Positions 36,862 through 46,755 of a stretch of 64,000 nt of DNA are shown piece after piece; position 1 is the stretch's first letter; each line of letters begins with the position of its first letter. The stretch is from Maritalea sp047634455 (GTDB lineage Bacteria > Pseudomonadota > Alphaproteobacteria > Rhizobiales > Devosiaceae), in the NCBI RefSeq assembly GCF_047634455.1, contig NZ_JBLIAI010000004.1, forward strand, positions 59,619 through 123,618. The letters run 5' to 3'. The notes beneath the pieces were generated by a model, which did no database searches, was not told the origin of the DNA, and saw nothing but the letters and a program-made list of their open reading frames with translations. Both the position numbers and the translations under genes were made by a program.

Positions 36862-37803
36862 TTAGATGTTAAACCTAAAATCTTGTTCAATCTGATATCC
36901 AAGATTTGCTGTATCTTGGATAATGGAGCTGATGAATTCGTGCAGTCCTTCATCAAATATTGTTGAAATGTCACGATTTCGAAATCGCATCAACAAGGCA
37001 TCAGCTTGGTCATGACATGCGGCTCTTTCCCCGTAGGTTTGTTCAAGTTGGCCAAGATTGGCAACAATTTCATCAATACAGAACGACAGTGAACGCGGTA
37101 ATCGTCGATCCAATATCAAAAATTTGGCAATTGCGGGTCCTGTAAAACCGTCCTCGACCGCCCATCGAAACGACCTATGCGCCGAGACAGATCGAAGCAA
37201 TGTCTCCCATTGCACATTGTCGAGCCGACCACCGACAAACGAAGACGCAGGAAGCAAAGAAAAATACTTAACGTCAATAATACGCGCCGTGTTGTCGATA
37301 CGCTCAATATGGATACCAATCTGACAAAAATGATAAGTATCTTTTCGAAGCATCGTGCCAATAAGTGCTCCACGAACCAGCGCGGTCTGCTGCCTGATGG
37401 TTGACAATACTTCTGGCAAATCGACGTCACGCACCTGATTTTTCAAAATATCGGACAAGAGCATCCACGTTTCGTTGACAGACATCCAAACTTCAGTCGT
37501 CAGCGCAGTGCGCACCAGCCGTGCATTGTCGCGCGCCGATTTTATAACCGACAAAACCGAGCTCGGATTATCAGCGTCCCGAAGCAAATAATTGATGACC
37601 TGCGTACTGTCATAGGTGTCGTGTTTTGCCTCAAATCCCCGCTGCGCTGCCAATGTGACAATCACAGATTTCCATTCAGACTCGGTGTCATTTGATCGCG
37701 TCAACGCAATTCGAAATCCAGCCTCAATCAATCGAGCCGTGTTCTCAGCACGCTCAAGAAAACGGAACATCCAATAAAGGCCACCTGCGGTTTTCCCCAA
37801 CAT
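36862..37803 (-). CDS. Alpha-E domain-containing protein
   Basis: A 313-residue, mostly helical protein of the bacterial alpha-E (DUF403) family. It opens MLGKTAGGLYWMFRFLERAEN, followed by TARLIEAGFRIAL, and contains REDTYHFCQIGIHIERIDNTAR-like helices (here RKDTYHFCQIG). It always co-occurs with the ATP-grasp and transglutaminase partners. The biochemical role is unknown. It begins 1 nt after the ATP-grasp stop. Confidence 0.92.
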   Translation of the reverse strand: MLGKTAGGLYWMFRFLERAENTARLIEAGFRIALTRSNDTESEWKSVIVTLAAQRGFEAKHDTYDSTQVINYLLRDADNPSSVLSVIKSARDNARLVRTALTTEVWMSVNETWMLLSDILKNQVRDVDLPEVLSTIRQQTALVRGALIGTMLRKDTYHFCQIGIHIERIDNTARIIDVKYFSLLPASSFVGGRLDNVQWETLLRSVSAHRSFRWAVEDGFTGPAIAKFLILDRRLPRSLSFCIDEIVANLGQLEQTYGERAACHDQADALLMRFRNRDISTIFDEGLHEFISSIIQDTANLGYQIEQDFRFNI

Positions 37804-37804
37804 A

Positions 37805-39229
37805 TCAGTCTTCCAATACCCAAGTGTCTTTTGTGCCGCCGCCTTGACTCGAATTAACCACCAAACTGCCAGCTTTCAATGCAACACGCGTTAAACCGCC
37901 CGGCGTAATGTCGACCCCGTTCGGAGAGACCAGCGCAAACGGCCGCAAATCAACGTGGCGTGGTGCCAAACCTTTTTTGGTAAAAATGGGAACCGTGGAC
38001 AAGGAAAGTGTGGGTTGCGCGATATAATTGTCTGGTCGCGCTTTCAACTTCGCTTCAAATTCAGCCAATTCACGTTTGCTGGCAGCAGGGCCAACCAACA
38101 TCCCGTATCCGCCAGACCCATGCACTTCTTTCACAACCAATTCAGCTAGATTGCTCAGCACATATTTCAAGGCATCTGGTTCCGAACAACGGTAAGTTTC
38201 GACGTTTTTTAGAATAGCTTTTTCGCCCGTATAGAACTCAATGATTTCAGGAATATAGCTGTAGACGGCTTTGTCATCAGCCACCCCAGTTCCAGGCGCA
38301 TTGGCAATCGTTACATTGCCCGCACGATAAATGTCCATAATGCCCGGCACACCCAATGTCGAATTTGGGTTGAAGGTCAGCGGGTCAAGATATTCATCAT
38401 CTACCCGGCGATAAATAACATCGATAACCCGATAACCGCGTGTGGTGCGCATGGCCACATGACCATCAACCACGCGCAAATCATGCCCCTCTACCAACTC
38501 AACGCCCATTTGATCTGCTAAAAAGCTATGCTCGTAATAGGCTGAGTTGTGAATACCCGGCGTTAGAATAACCACACATGGCCGCCCCTCACATGACTTT
38601 GGTGCGCAAGCTTCAAGCGAGCGGCGCAAGTCCTTTGGGTAGTTGCTGACCGATTGCACTTTGATCTTGCTGAATAGTTCTGGAAACATTTGCAACATTG
38701 TTTCGCGGTTTTCCAGCATATAGCTGACGCCAGAGGGCGTACGCGCATTGTCCTCAAGTACAAAAAAATCATCTTCGCCGGTGCGCACGATATCCGTACC
38801 AACAATGTGCGTATAAACGTCCCCCGGGGGGCTAAAATCCATCATCTGCGGCAAAAAAGCGTCGTTCTGTGCAATCAATTGTTTCGGCACCACACCAGCG
38901 CGTAAAATTTCCTGGCGATTATATATGTCGTGCAAAAACGCGTTGATTGCTCTTACACGCTGATCAATACCCTTTGCTAACTTGCTCCATTCGGTGTTTG
39001 AAACAATCCTTGGCACCAAATCAAACGGGATCAAACGCTCCTCTGCATCTGTTTGCCCGTAAACATTGAAGGTGATACCGCTCCGCCTAAAAAACGCCTC
39101 AGCCTGCGCCGCTTTTTTGGCAAGTCGCCCATGATCTTGTTCGGAAAACCATGCGTCGTAATGACGGTAAGTTGGTCTTACGCCGTTTTCAGAAGACATC
39201 TCGCTGAAGTGCTGTTTTTGCATACTCAT
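37805..39229 (-). CDS. Circularly permuted type 2 ATP-grasp protein
   Basis: About 474 residues of the CP_ATPgrasp_2 family. Visible segments are RLIPFDLVPRIV, AFLHDIYNRQEILRAGVVP, EDNARTPSGVSYMLENR, VVILTPGIHNSAYYEHSFLA and VKEVHGSGGYGMLVGP. ATP-grasp enzymes join a carboxylate to an amine using ATP, so it may make a peptide-like product handled by the other Anbu-operon proteins. The start is uncertain: ATG 39229 is used, but the family usually begins close to the VRPTYRHYDAW segment, which favours ATG 39199. The open frame extends to 39301. Confidence 0.9.
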   Translation of the reverse strand: MSMQKQHFSEMSSENGVRPTYRHYDAWFSEQDHGRLAKKAAQAEAFFRRSGITFNVYGQTDAEERLIPFDLVPRIVSNTEWSKLAKGIDQRVRAINAFLHDIYNRQEILRAGVVPKQLIAQNDAFLPQMMDFSPPGDVYTHIVGTDIVRTGEDDFFVLEDNARTPSGVSYMLENRETMLQMFPELFSKIKVQSVSNYPKDLRRSLEACAPKSCEGRPCVVILTPGIHNSAYYEHSFLADQMGVELVEGHDLRVVDGHVAMRTTRGYRVIDVIYRRVDDEYLDPLTFNPNSTLGVPGIMDIYRAGNVTIANAPGTGVADDKAVYSYIPEIIEFYTGEKAILKNVETYRCSEPDALKYVLSNLAELVVKEVHGSGGYGMLVGPAASKRELAEFEAKLKARPDNYIAQPTLSLSTVPIFTKKGLAPRHVDLRPFALVSPNGVDITPGGLTRVALKAGSLVVNSSQGGGTKDTWVLED

Positions 39230-39314
39230 ACATTCAGCGTACAGAATTTCCTTGCGATTGCAAATCTTTAGAAGAGGTTCGGAACGATGTAGCAGCTGCA
39301 TTTACCATTTCAGC

Positions 39315-39393
39315 ACGCCGTTCCGCCGTCCTCCACAAACATAAACAGCTTTGCGGTAATAAAGCCGATACGGTGAGTAAAAAGGAACGGCGT
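39315..39393 (-). repeat. Spaced inverted repeat in the gap after aminopeptidase P gene
   Basis: ACGCCGTTCC at 39315-39324 and GGAACGGCGT at 39384-39393 are perfect 10-bp inverted arms 59 bp apart. On the minus strand the first-transcribed arm is followed by TTTTTACT, and a weaker GGCGT/ACGCC stem precedes it. It may form part of the end of the Dpp/aminopeptidase transcript. No gene is seen in 39302-39431. Confidence 0.4.
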
Positions 39394-39431
39394 CAAATGC
39401 GATACGCCCTCTTTCATACATTTATGCAGAA

Positions 39432-41225
39432 CTAAATCTGAGCGGTTGCTTGTGCCAAATAGCCTTTCAACTCGGGCGGCACCAAATCTGCAAGTTTTCC
39501 CTCGACCAAGCGGTGATAATTGTTCAACCAATTGATCTCATCTTTGGTCAACATTTCACCCACGATTGGCGCTTTTGCAATCGGGATCATCGACAGTGTT
39601 TCAAACTGCAAGTAGCCATCTTTTGCCTTTGTCACCTCGAACAAGTTCTCGATGCGGATGCCATATTCGCCCGCCACATAAAACCCCGGCTCAATGCTGA
39701 TCACCATGCCGGGTACAAGTTCAATCTCGTTTATTGCGCGGCCGATGCGTTGAGGTTGTTCATGGACGGAAAGATTGTGTCCAACACCATGACCCGTGCC
39801 GTGATCATAGTCTTTGCCCATAGCCCAAAGCGGCGCGCGCGCGATGGCGTCTAAGTGGTGGCCATAGGTTTTGGTTGGGAACCGCACATTGGCGAGCGCA
39901 ATAAACCCTTTTAGAACCGCGGTGTAGTTTTCACAAAATTCGCGCGAGGGCGGCTCGAAAACAAACGTACGGGTTGCGTCTGTGGTGCCATTTGTGAACT
40001 GCCCGCCTGAATCATGCAAATAGATATCATTGGCTGCAATTGGCCGGTTTGATTGTGCGTTGACCTTATAGTGGCACATGGCGCCGTTCGGTCCAGAACC
40101 CGAAATCACATCAAAACTGAGTTGTTCAAACGTGTCGGTTTCGGCGCGCAATTGCTCGATTTTGGCGGCCGTTTCCAATTCCGTTATCGGGTTGCCTGCA
40201 TCGGCGCGACGTACAACATTTTGTTGCAGCCAGTGCGCCAACTGCACCCAAGCAACGCCGTCTTGGATATGACAGTCGCGCATGCCCTCTAGCTCTGTGG
40301 CGTTTTTTTGCGCTTTTGCCAGTGTGATCGGACTGGGTTGCAATGTGATAGTTTCCGCATCACCCGCCGCAAACTTAACAGCGACGGGCAACATTGCCGG
40401 ATCACAACTTAGCTTCAACCCTTGCGTTGCTGCTTGTTCTACTGCTGTCAAAAAGCTTTCTGGTGCGCGAATATTCACGCCCTCCAGTTCGAATGCGGAG
40501 CGGTCCTGCGGCACTTTTTGATGATCAACAAACCATGTCACTTCGCCGGTCTTATCTAGGGTCAAAAACGAATTGACGAACGGGTTATAGGCAATGTCAT
40601 CGCCACGAATGTTTAACAGCCACGCGATATTGTCCGATTGATTTTCCACCAGCATATCCGCACCAGATTGCTCAAGCAGCTTAGCAATGCGCGCGCGTTT
40701 TGATTGAGAATGCTCACCACAGAACGCTTCGCCAAATGGCCTTGCTAGCACCTCTGAAGGTTCGGGCCGATCTTCCCACAATTGATCAATGATATTGCCT
40801 TCTGTCGACACCAAGAAATTGTGCGATTTTTTGACTGCCGCTTTGAATGCTTGGTGCCAGTCGAACGGAATATGCATCGGATCAAAGGCAAATGTTTTGT
40901 TGCGATCTTGGCATTGAGCAAACCAGTCTTTTAGCGGCTCATCATGCAAATGCCGATATTGGAACAAATCATCTGGACACTGTTCACGGACTTGCACAGT
41001 GTAGCGGCCATCAACAAAAATAATGGCTTCGTCCAGTGTGATCAGCGCAACACCCGCAGAACCGGAGAACCCGGTTGCCCACTGTAAACGTCGATCGCAA
41101 GGGGCGATGTACTCGGCCATGTGCGCATCAAACCGCGGAATGATAAGGCCATCAAGCCCGTTGGATTTGAGCACGCGACGAATGGCTGAGAGCCGCTCTT
41201 TTTGAACGGAGAACTGTTTTAGCAT
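39432..41225 (-). CDS. M24 family aminopeptidase P (Xaa-Pro aminopeptidase)
   Basis: A 597-residue enzyme with two creatinase-like N-terminal domains (about 1-300) and a C-terminal pita-bread catalytic domain. Metal ligands are visible: Asp in YLHDSGGQF and GTTDATRTFVF, His in HGVGHNLSVHE, and Glu in SIEPGFY and RIENLFEV. It removes an N-terminal residue preceding proline. ATG 41225 (MLKQFSVQ) is chosen; upstream frame overlaps the ABC gene. It follows a Dpp-type importer by 8 nt, so imported peptides are its likely substrates. Confidence 0.93.
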   Translation of the reverse strand: MLKQFSVQKERLSAIRRVLKSNGLDGLIIPRFDAHMAEYIAPCDRRLQWATGFSGSAGVALITLDEAIIFVDGRYTVQVREQCPDDLFQYRHLHDEPLKDWFAQCQDRNKTFAFDPMHIPFDWHQAFKAAVKKSHNFLVSTEGNIIDQLWEDRPEPSEVLARPFGEAFCGEHSQSKRARIAKLLEQSGADMLVENQSDNIAWLLNIRGDDIAYNPFVNSFLTLDKTGEVTWFVDHQKVPQDRSAFELEGVNIRAPESFLTAVEQAATQGLKLSCDPAMLPVAVKFAAGDAETITLQPSPITLAKAQKNATELEGMRDCHIQDGVAWVQLAHWLQQNVVRRADAGNPITELETAAKIEQLRAETDTFEQLSFDVISGSGPNGAMCHYKVNAQSNRPIAANDIYLHDSGGQFTNGTTDATRTFVFEPPSREFCENYTAVLKGFIALANVRFPTKTYGHHLDAIARAPLWAMGKDYDHGTGHGVGHNLSVHEQPQRIGRAINEIELVPGMVISIEPGFYVAGEYGIRIENLFEVTKAKDGYLQFETLSMIPIAKAPIVGEMLTKDEINWLNNYHRLVEGKLADLVPPELKGYLAQATAQI

Positions 41226-41233
41226 AGATTGGC

Positions 41234-42226
41234 CTAATTCGAAGTTGGATCGACAAGATGGCACGCAACTTGTCCGGTTTCAGGATTGCCTTGCAGCGTT
41301 GGCTTCGTCTGACGGCATATAGCTTGAGCGATTGGGCAACGACTATGAAATGCACAGCCAGATGGGATATTGAGGGGGCTGGGCAGTTCGCCAGAAAGCA
41401 CAATCTGATTGCCTTTTTCATCCGGATCAAGCGACGGCGCAGCACTTAACAGCGCTTGCGAGTATGGATGTTTAGGGTTGGCGAACAATCCACTTGCGGA
41501 CCCGACTTCAACTACAGACCCTAAGTAAATAACGGCAACACGATGCGACACATGACGCACAAGTCGCAGATCATGGGCGACAAACAGAACGGTCAACCCA
41601 AGTTCATCTTGCAGGGTCAATAACAAATTGACCACTTGGGCTTGCACGGATACGTCAAGCGCAGACACCAGTTCATCGGCAATCAACACTTCTGGCTCCA
41701 CGCTCAAAGCGCGCGCAATGGCGATGCGCTGGCGTTGACCACCAGAGAACTCGTGCGGCAACTTATCAGCGGCGTCCCGCGGCAGACGAACCAATTCAAG
41801 CAGCTCGTAAATACGCTTCTCAATTTCCTTAGGTGGGCGCATTTTGTGCACGCTTAGCGCTTCGCGCAGCATATCGCCGACCCGCAGGCGCGGATTAAGC
41901 GACGAGTAAGGATCTTGGAAGATCATTTGCACCCGGCGATTATATTCTCGCTGCGCTGCGCCCTTATTTTTGGCGATGGAAACCCCGTCATACTCAATAT
42001 CGCCCGATTGTGGTTTATATAGCCCAGCGATAGCGCGCGCCAAAGTTGATTTGCCGCAACCGCTTTCGCCAACGATGCCGAGCGTTTCGCCTTTTTGCAA
42101 CTCTATAGAAACGCCATTAAGCGCCTGCACAGCTTGCGCAGGCTTACCGGACAGGAGGTCAAGCAAGGAGCGGGTTTTCTTGAAATGTAGAACGAGATTA
42201 TCTGTTCTAAGCACCGGACCGGACAT
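41234..42226 (-). CDS. Peptide-type ABC transporter ATP-binding protein (DppF-like)
   Basis: A 330-residue ATPase with Walker A GESGCGKST, signature FSGGQRQRIAIARA, Walker B VLIADELVSALD (Glu then Leu instead of the usual Pro) and a CAFHSRCPIAQAIC C-terminal extension. It starts directly after the DppD stop. Confidence 0.93.
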   Translation of the reverse strand: MSGPVLRTDNLVLHFKKTRSLLDLLSGKPAQAVQALNGVSIELQKGETLGIVGESGCGKSTLARAIAGLYKPQSGDIEYDGVSIAKNKGAAQREYNRRVQMIFQDPYSSLNPRLRVGDMLREALSVHKMRPPKEIEKRIYELLELVRLPRDAADKLPHEFSGGQRQRIAIARALSVEPEVLIADELVSALDVSVQAQVVNLLLTLQDELGLTVLFVAHDLRLVRHVSHRVAVIYLGSVVEVGSASGLFANPKHPYSQALLSAAPSLDPDEKGNQIVLSGELPSPLNIPSGCAFHSRCPIAQAICRQTKPTLQGNPETGQVACHLVDPTSN

Positions 42227-43240
42227 TTACGCAGCCCCCATTGATTTTTGATCGTCATCAACCGGATTAAAGCACGCCACTTGATGAGTTGCGCCAACCA
42301 GCGGCGGCTTTGCATCTGCACAGGATGCAACACGATGCGCGCAGCGCGGCGCAAAGGCGCAGCCTTTTGGTAAGTTCAACAAACTCGGCGGAGTGCCGGG
42401 CAACGAATAGAGCTGCGTGCGCGGCGCAATGTTTTCGGGAACCGATTTGAGCAACCCCATTGTGTAACGATGTTGCGGATCACGCAGCACATCGCGGGTC
42501 GCGCCGGTTTCAACTAGCTTTCCGCCATACATCACGGCTAACCGATCACATGTTTGCGCAGCAACGCCCAAATCGTGGGTTACCAAAATCACCGCCATGC
42601 CAAGGTCTTTGGATAGGTCCAAGATCAGCTTCAGGATTTGCTTTTGGATGGTCACGTCAAGCGCGGTAGTGGGTTCGTCCGCCAGTAAAAGCTTTGGATT
42701 TGACGCCAGAGCAATTGCAATCATCACCCGCTGGCGCATACCACCGGAGAATTGATGCGGATAGTCGCTCAAGCGGTTCGCTGCGTCTGGAATACCGACC
42801 ATTTCCAAAAGTTCAATGGCACGGTTCTTCCTGCCGCTTTTATCCAAATTGGTGTGCTCGACCAGGTTCTCGCGGATTTGCAGGCCAACCGTGAGGAGCG
42901 GATTGAGCGATGACATTGGTTCTTGGAAAATCATCGCAATGTCTTTGCCACGGATTTTGCGCAGATCGCGCTCCGGCATGGTAACCAGATTTTTCCCGTG
43001 CCAATTCACCTCGCCTGACACTTCGCCATAACGCCGCGATAGGCCGATGATGGACCGCAAAGTAATCGACTTGCCAGAGCCGCTTTCGCCGACAATGCCG
43101 AGCACTTCACCTTCCGCGACTTCAAAGCTGACTTCATCGACCGCTTTGAGTTGGTTGCCGCCAACCAGAAAACTGGTAGAGAGCTGCTTGACTTCCAATA
43201 TGTTGGGGTAGGTATCCGCTTCTTTGGCGTTTTTGATCAT
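42227..43240 (-). CDS. Peptide-type ABC transporter ATP-binding protein (DppD-like)
   Basis: A 337-residue ATPase with Walker A GESGSGKS, signature FSGGMRQRVMIAIA, Walker B LLLADEPTTALD and the C-terminal CAFAPRCAHRVASC extension. ATG 43240 follows GGTAGGG. It lies 5 nt after the permease stop. Confidence 0.93.
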   Translation of the reverse strand: MIKNAKEADTYPNILEVKQLSTSFLVGGNQLKAVDEVSFEVAEGEVLGIVGESGSGKSITLRSIIGLSRRYGEVSGEVNWHGKNLVTMPERDLRKIRGKDIAMIFQEPMSSLNPLLTVGLQIRENLVEHTNLDKSGRKNRAIELLEMVGIPDAANRLSDYPHQFSGGMRQRVMIAIALASNPKLLLADEPTTALDVTIQKQILKLILDLSKDLGMAVILVTHDLGVAAQTCDRLAVMYGGKLVETGATRDVLRDPQHRYTMGLLKSVPENIAPRTQLYSLPGTPPSLLNLPKGCAFAPRCAHRVASCADAKPPLVGATHQVACFNPVDDDQKSMGAA

Positions 43241-43245
43241 GATCC

Positions 43246-44091
43246 CTACCCCCTAGGCCGCATGAGGTCAGCGATGCCATCCCCGACCAAAGAAAAACCT
43301 AGCCCGGTCAGAACGATAGCAATACCCGGCATCAAACTGAGCCACCATGCGGTTGTTATAAAATTGCGTCCTTCGGCGATTAGCACACCCCATTCTGCCT
43401 GTGGCGGCTGCGCGCCCAAGCCGAGATAACCGAGCGAGGAGCCGAGCAAAATCGCCAGCGCCATGTCCGTCATCCAATAAACAATCACCGGGGTGATCGC
43501 GTTGGGTAACAGATGCCTGAATATGATGCGGCGATCAGAATAGCCCATCACCTTGCCGGCCGCGGCATAATCATTGGCCATTTGACCCATGATTTCTGCG
43601 CGCATGAGACGGGCATAATAGACCCAACCCACAAGGGTAATCGCGATATACATATTGGTGAGGCCCGGACCGAGCACCGAAACAACTGCGATCACCAGCA
43701 CCAAAAATGGGAAGGTGATAATTGCATCCACACATCGGCCGAAAATCGCATCTGCGATACCGCCATAATAACCAACCAACGCACCAACCGTCACGCCGAT
43801 CACAAGCGCGAAAATGGTGGCAACAAAGGCCATTTGCATATTGACTGAATAGGCCCAAATCACCCGAGAAAACGTATCCCGTCCGAGATTGTCTGTGCCA
43901 AACCAATGTTCCATCGACGGGGGCTGCTTAAGCGCTGAATAATTGAATACGTTGGGCTCAAACGGAGCGAATATAGTAGGAAACAGCGCGAGGGCGAGTG
44001 AACCAACCAAAATGGCAAGCCCAACCAAAAAACCGGGGCGCAATAACACAAACAATTGAGAACTATGGGGCATAAGTTTTTTAAACATCAT
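43246..44091 (-). CDS. ABC transporter permease (DppC-like)
   Basis: A 281-residue permease with the DppC motif HWFGTDNLGRDTFSRVIWAY and the coupling loop YAAAGKVMGYSDRRIIFRHL. About six membrane segments. Its ATG overlaps the DppB stop by four bases. Confidence 0.92.
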   Translation of the reverse strand: MMFKKLMPHSSQLFVLLRPGFLVGLAILVGSLALALFPTIFAPFEPNVFNYSALKQPPSMEHWFGTDNLGRDTFSRVIWAYSVNMQMAFVATIFALVIGVTVGALVGYYGGIADAIFGRCVDAIITFPFLVLVIAVVSVLGPGLTNMYIAITLVGWVYYARLMRAEIMGQMANDYAAAGKVMGYSDRRIIFRHLLPNAITPVIVYWMTDMALAILLGSSLGYLGLGAQPPQAEWGVLIAEGRNFITTAWWLSLMPGIAIVLTGLGFSLVGDGIADLMRPRG

Positions 44092-45029
44092 GACACCCGC
44101 AATCTTGGATCAAGCATCGCTTGAACCATGTCGGTGAGCAAAAAGATGATCGACACCAGCACAGCAAAAGTAAGTGTCAGCCCTTGGATAAGCGGATAGT
44201 CGCGCGCAAAAATCGCATCCAGCATCAAACGTCCGACGCCGGGCACCGCAAAAACAGTTTCTGTTACCAGCGTTCCGCTCATCAAGTTGCCGATGGAAAG
44301 CCCAAGCAAGGTGACCGTGGAGATAAGCGCATTACGCAGAATGTGGCGGCCTAAGATAACGTGCTCCGGCAATCCCTTTGCGCGGGCAAATTGAACATAT
44401 TCGGCGTCCATCACTTCGATCACCGAAGACCGCAAATTGCGCATGATAATGGCCGAGGTGTAAAGAGCCACAGTTAGCGCAGGCAACAACAAGTGATACA
44501 TGTGTTCCCAAAATGTAACGCCATATCCGCCAACTGGGAACCAGCGCATTTTTGCGGCCAAGAAGGTCAAGAGCAGCAGCCCAATGTAGAAAACTGGGGT
44601 TGATAGACCGATTTGAAAAACCGAGCGGATGGTGACATCCAGCCATTTGTTGCGGTTAAGCGCGGCGACAAATGCCAGTGGTCCGGCAATCAGCAAAGAG
44701 AACAACACAGCATAAAGCGCAAGGAAGCCTGACGCTGGCAACCGTTCAAAAATCACTTCGGTCACCGGTGCTTTAAGGAGAATAGAGTCTCCTAAATTTC
44801 CAGTGAGGGTGTTTTTCACAAAATAGCCAAATTGCACCCAAATCGGCTCGTTCAAACCAAGCCGTTGACGGATTTGTTCAAGCTGCTCTGTGGTGGCCTT
44901 CGCATCTGCCATGGCGATTGCCGGGTCGCCCGGCAAGGCCCGGACCAGCAAAAATATGATGACCATCACAATTAGAAATGTAGGGATAATCTGCAGCACT
45001 CTGGAGATAAAATAGGAAATTGATGACAT
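44088..45029 (-). CDS. ABC transporter permease (DppB-like)
   Basis: A 313-residue permease. It begins SSISYFISRVLQIIPTFLIV and has the PGDPAIAM signature and the loop YVQFARAKGLPEHVILGRHI. ATG 45029 is preferred over ATG 45047 because GGGA lies at proper distance before it and because 45047 falls inside a stable hairpin. Confidence 0.92.
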   Translation of the reverse strand: MSSISYFISRVLQIIPTFLIVMVIIFLLVRALPGDPAIAMADAKATTEQLEQIRQRLGLNEPIWVQFGYFVKNTLTGNLGDSILLKAPVTEVIFERLPASGFLALYAVLFSLLIAGPLAFVAALNRNKWLDVTIRSVFQIGLSTPVFYIGLLLLTFLAAKMRWFPVGGYGVTFWEHMYHLLLPALTVALYTSAIIMRNLRSSVIEVMDAEYVQFARAKGLPEHVILGRHILRNALISTVTLLGLSIGNLMSGTLVTETVFAVPGVGRLMLDAIFARDYPLIQGLTLTFAVLVSIIFLLTDMVQAMLDPRLRVS

Positions 45030-45045
45030 GGGCGATCCCGATTTC

Positions 45046-45069
45046 ATACGGGCGCCGTAGCGCCCGTAT
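45046..45069 (-). promoter_or_regulatory. Intergenic hairpin after binding-protein gene
   Basis: Perfect 10-bp arms ATACGGGCGC and GCGCCCGTAT with loop CGTA, in the gap between the binding-protein stop (45093) and the DppB-like start. No U-run follows, so it is probably an mRNA-stability hairpin rather than a full terminator. Confidence 0.65.
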
Positions 45070-45092
45070 GAGGGTTAGTCGAGGGGAAGAAC

Positions 45093-46673
45093 TTAACGAT
45101 CAATCCACGCAGTCGCGAATTCATTGTTACCGAGCGGCGTTTGCAAATAGCCTTTCACGTCTTGCGAAAGCGCAACAGCAAATGGCGTTTCGTACATGAA
45201 CAAGAGCGGCGCAGCTTGCGCGTAGATATCTTGCATACGCGCATATTGCTCAGCGCGTTTTGCCGGATCCATTTCTGTATTCGATGCCTCATAAAGGCCG
45301 TTAAACTCATCATTGTTCCAGCCCGTACCAACAGCCTTCGCCGTCGGGAAATAGCCAAGCCAGCCTGCAACTTGAGCCGGATCGTTGACATCATTCACCC
45401 AACCATAGGTGTGAATGTCAAAATCGCCGGATCGGTTTTTCGCACCGCGTGTTGGGCCGTCAACCTGAGCAACATTTAGCTTGATGCCGATGTCAGACCA
45501 CATTTGTTGCAAAGCAGCGAGAATAATCCCATCATCAGCTGACCCCGCCAATGTGGTGAGTGTAATCTCAGTGTTTGCGGCCACTCCAGCTTCGGCAATC
45601 AGCGCTTTGGCTTTGTCCAAATCATACTGGTAAAGCGGCCCATTATCGGTCGCAAGCTGCGTGGTAGAGGCCATCAGACCAGAGGTTACTGGCTTGCCCG
45701 CACCGTGCAATATAAGTTGAACCAGCGCGTCTTTGTTTGTTGCATAGTTCAATGCCTGGCGAAGTCTTACATCCGACAATGGGTTTGCACTACCATCGGC
45801 GCGTTCGCTCCGGGTATTGATCGGCGAGTAAATGATCCGGGTTGATGGGAACAGCTCCATATTGATATTTGGATCTGCTTCCAGCTCTGAGACCCGTGCA
45901 AACGGAATGAATTCAGCCCCATCAACTTCGCCAGCTTGTAGCTTTAAGATGCGCGTTGCATCGTCAGGAATGACAAGAAAGTTGATGCCGTCAATATAAG
46001 GCAATGGTTTACCGTCTTCGCCTTCACGCCAATAGTGTGGATTGGCTGCGAATTGCATCATTGAACCACGTTGATGCGACTGCATTACAAACGGCCCTGA
46101 ACCAACAAAACCATCAATGCTCAACGCTTTGGCTTTGTCCTGATCGGTTTCCCCGGACGCCGCTTCAAACGCATCAGCAGATACAATGGCTGTATTAAAC
46201 GTTGCGAGCATCAAGACGATTGTTGGATCGGAATTTTTGAGACTTATCGTGACGTTGTTGCCCTCAGCCGATACCTCATCAACCGAAGCCAGCAGTCCTG
46301 CCCAAGGGCTCAAGTCTGGGTTGGCTGCACGTTGAAGTGAAAAGACAACGTCTTTGCCTTCAATCGGCGAACCGTCAGAAAATTTGATGCCGTCGCGCAT
46401 TGTCAATGAAACGCTCATGCCATCTGCGGCAACCGAGTAATCCGATGCGAGGCCCGCTGTAACGGTTTTGCCGTCCGCCTCAGTGCGCAACAAAGTATCG
46501 TAAAGATTGGTGACCATCCAGATATCAGGATTTCGATCCGCATAGATCGGGTCAATCAAAGTTGAATCGTCATAGCGAGCAAAAGTCAGTGACCCGCCTC
46601 GCTCCAGCGCAATCGCTGGGAACGCTGACATCATTGCCGTCACCGCGACGGTGGCCATAAGAAATTTTTTCAT
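45093..46673 (-). CDS. ABC transporter substrate-binding protein, family 5 (SBP_bac_5)
   Basis: A 526-residue periplasmic binding protein. ATG 46673 follows GGGAGG and gives a Sec signal (MKKFLMATVAVTAMMSAFPA, cleaved after IA); longer in-frame sequence upstream overlaps the promoter. Mature sequence begins LERGGSLTFARYDDST, with SLTMRDGIKFSDGSPIEGKD and RLRQALNYATNKDAL typical of DppA-type proteins. With an aminopeptidase P in the operon, small proline-containing peptides are likely ligands, by inference only. Confidence 0.92.
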   Translation of the reverse strand: MKKFLMATVAVTAMMSAFPAIALERGGSLTFARYDDSTLIDPIYADRNPDIWMVTNLYDTLLRTEADGKTVTAGLASDYSVAADGMSVSLTMRDGIKFSDGSPIEGKDVVFSLQRAANPDLSPWAGLLASVDEVSAEGNNVTISLKNSDPTIVLMLATFNTAIVSADAFEAASGETDQDKAKALSIDGFVGSGPFVMQSHQRGSMMQFAANPHYWREGEDGKPLPYIDGINFLVIPDDATRILKLQAGEVDGAEFIPFARVSELEADPNINMELFPSTRIIYSPINTRSERADGSANPLSDVRLRQALNYATNKDALVQLILHGAGKPVTSGLMASTTQLATDNGPLYQYDLDKAKALIAEAGVAANTEITLTTLAGSADDGIILAALQQMWSDIGIKLNVAQVDGPTRGAKNRSGDFDIHTYGWVNDVNDPAQVAGWLGYFPTAKAVGTGWNNDEFNGLYEASNTEMDPAKRAEQYARMQDIYAQAAPLLFMYETPFAVALSQDVKGYLQTPLGNNEFATAWIDR

Positions 46674-46755
46674 CGTGCATTTCCTCCCTTGCAGATGAGA
46701 AGCGCCTGAACGCCTTTGGAGATTGTATCCAATTTCGAAACTTGCACTATCCACA

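Noticed and set aside
39310..39531. Minus-strand open frame of 73 codons after the aminopeptidase gene
   Set aside because: It begins inside the aminopeptidase P 3' end in another frame and has no ribosome site.
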